A stretch of DNA of 5,040 nucleotides. Origin: Sulfurimonas sp. GTDB taxonomy: Bacteria > Campylobacterota > Campylobacteria > Campylobacterales > Sulfurimonadaceae. The translations under genes and the position numbers were made by a program. Positions 4,869-5,040 of the stretch are shown here, piece by piece (the stretch's first letter is position 1; each line of letters starts with the position of its first letter). The DNA is taken from the NCBI GenBank assembly GCA_022712845.1, contig JAFLJV010000010.1, positions 1 to 5,040 on the forward strand, written 5' to 3'. Under the pieces are notes generated by a model, which was not told the origin of the DNA, made no database searches, and was given only the letters and a program-made list of their open reading frames with translations.

Positions 4869-5040
4869 AAAACTATTTCGTGCAATAGCACTGGCAATAG
4901 TTCCATTTTTAGCATCTATCTTAATCCGATTACTATATTTAACAAATAAAAAAAAATTTCATATACCAAAAACTGTAGGTGATGAGCCTATTATCTTTGC
5001 TTGTTGGCATGGGGAGCTTTTGATGCTTCCATATTTATAC
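4861..5040 (+). CDS. DUF374 lysophospholipid-acyltransferase-like protein (3' end missing)
   Basis: Sixty codons are visible before the window ends. The protein begins with a basic residue cluster (AKKLFR) and a hydrophobic segment at about 8-26 ([19 protein letters not shown]), likely a membrane anchor. After a basic stretch ([10 protein letters not shown]) comes [15 protein letters not shown] at about 44-58. The WHG motif corresponds to the catalytic-histidine region of the DUF374 branch of the LPLAT superfamily, whose members are thought to transfer acyl chains onto lipid A or lysophospholipid-type acceptors at the inner membrane. The equivalents in H. pylori and C. jejuni, as remembered, are HP0270 and Cj0457c. 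The TTG start overlaps miaB by 8 bases, implying co-transcription and coupled translation. An A9 run is at 4948-4956. The substrate is unknown and the C-terminal half is not visible. Confidence 0.8.
   Translation, partial: MAKKLFRAIALAIVPFLASILIRLLYLTNKKKFHIPKTVGDEPIIFACWHGELLMLPYLY

Overview
The window is AT-rich bacterial DNA whose gene content and order point to the Campylobacterota (the former Epsilonproteobacteria). The evidence is an Opr/MOMP-type porin, a short NusA without the C-terminal repeats, an HP0268-family small protein, and the order nusA (divergent) - HP0268-like - miaB - DUF374 acyltransferase. From memory, Campylobacter jejuni has a similar order around Cj0460-Cj0457c, and Helicobacter pylori has the last three genes as HP0268-HP0270. 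The exact genus cannot be fixed from the sequence; a free-living Sulfurimonas/Sulfurovum/Arcobacter-like organism is a guess.

Layout. Positions 1-885 hold the C-terminal 294 residues of an outer-membrane porin, open at the left edge. Positions 886-1058 are non-coding and contain the most unusual feature of the window: three consecutive hairpins (894-932, 943-980, 985-1020) whose loops share the same 10-mer TTCCTGTTTT although the arms differ. Hairpins 1 and 3 align and differ by two compensatory base-pair changes, which argues for selection on structure. A likely promoter (-10 TATACT at 1046-1051) sits so close to the next ATG (1059) that the mRNA may be leaderless. Positions 1059-2018 encode a DppB/OppB-type ABC permease with no partner subunits in view. 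It converges on nusA (3157-2024, minus strand) with only 5 bases between the stop codons.

The 158-base region 3158-3315 is a divergent control region. It has a TATAAT for nusA on the minus strand, a TATAAT for the plus-strand operon, and a perfect 10-bp tandem repeat between them. The plus-strand operon is tight: an 81-residue HP0268-like protein, miaB after 5 bases, and a lysophospholipid-acyltransferase-like (DUF374) gene that starts at TTG, overlaps miaB by 8 bases and runs off the right edge.

Functionally the right half is a housekeeping information-processing block: transcription elongation/termination (NusA), tRNA thiomethylation (MiaB), and a small protein whose H. pylori relative was reported to be a nuclease. 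The left half deals with the envelope: a porin and a solute permease. No tRNA, rRNA, CRISPR array, insertion sequence or phage gene was seen. The best candidate for something undescribed is the three-hairpin array behind the porin.
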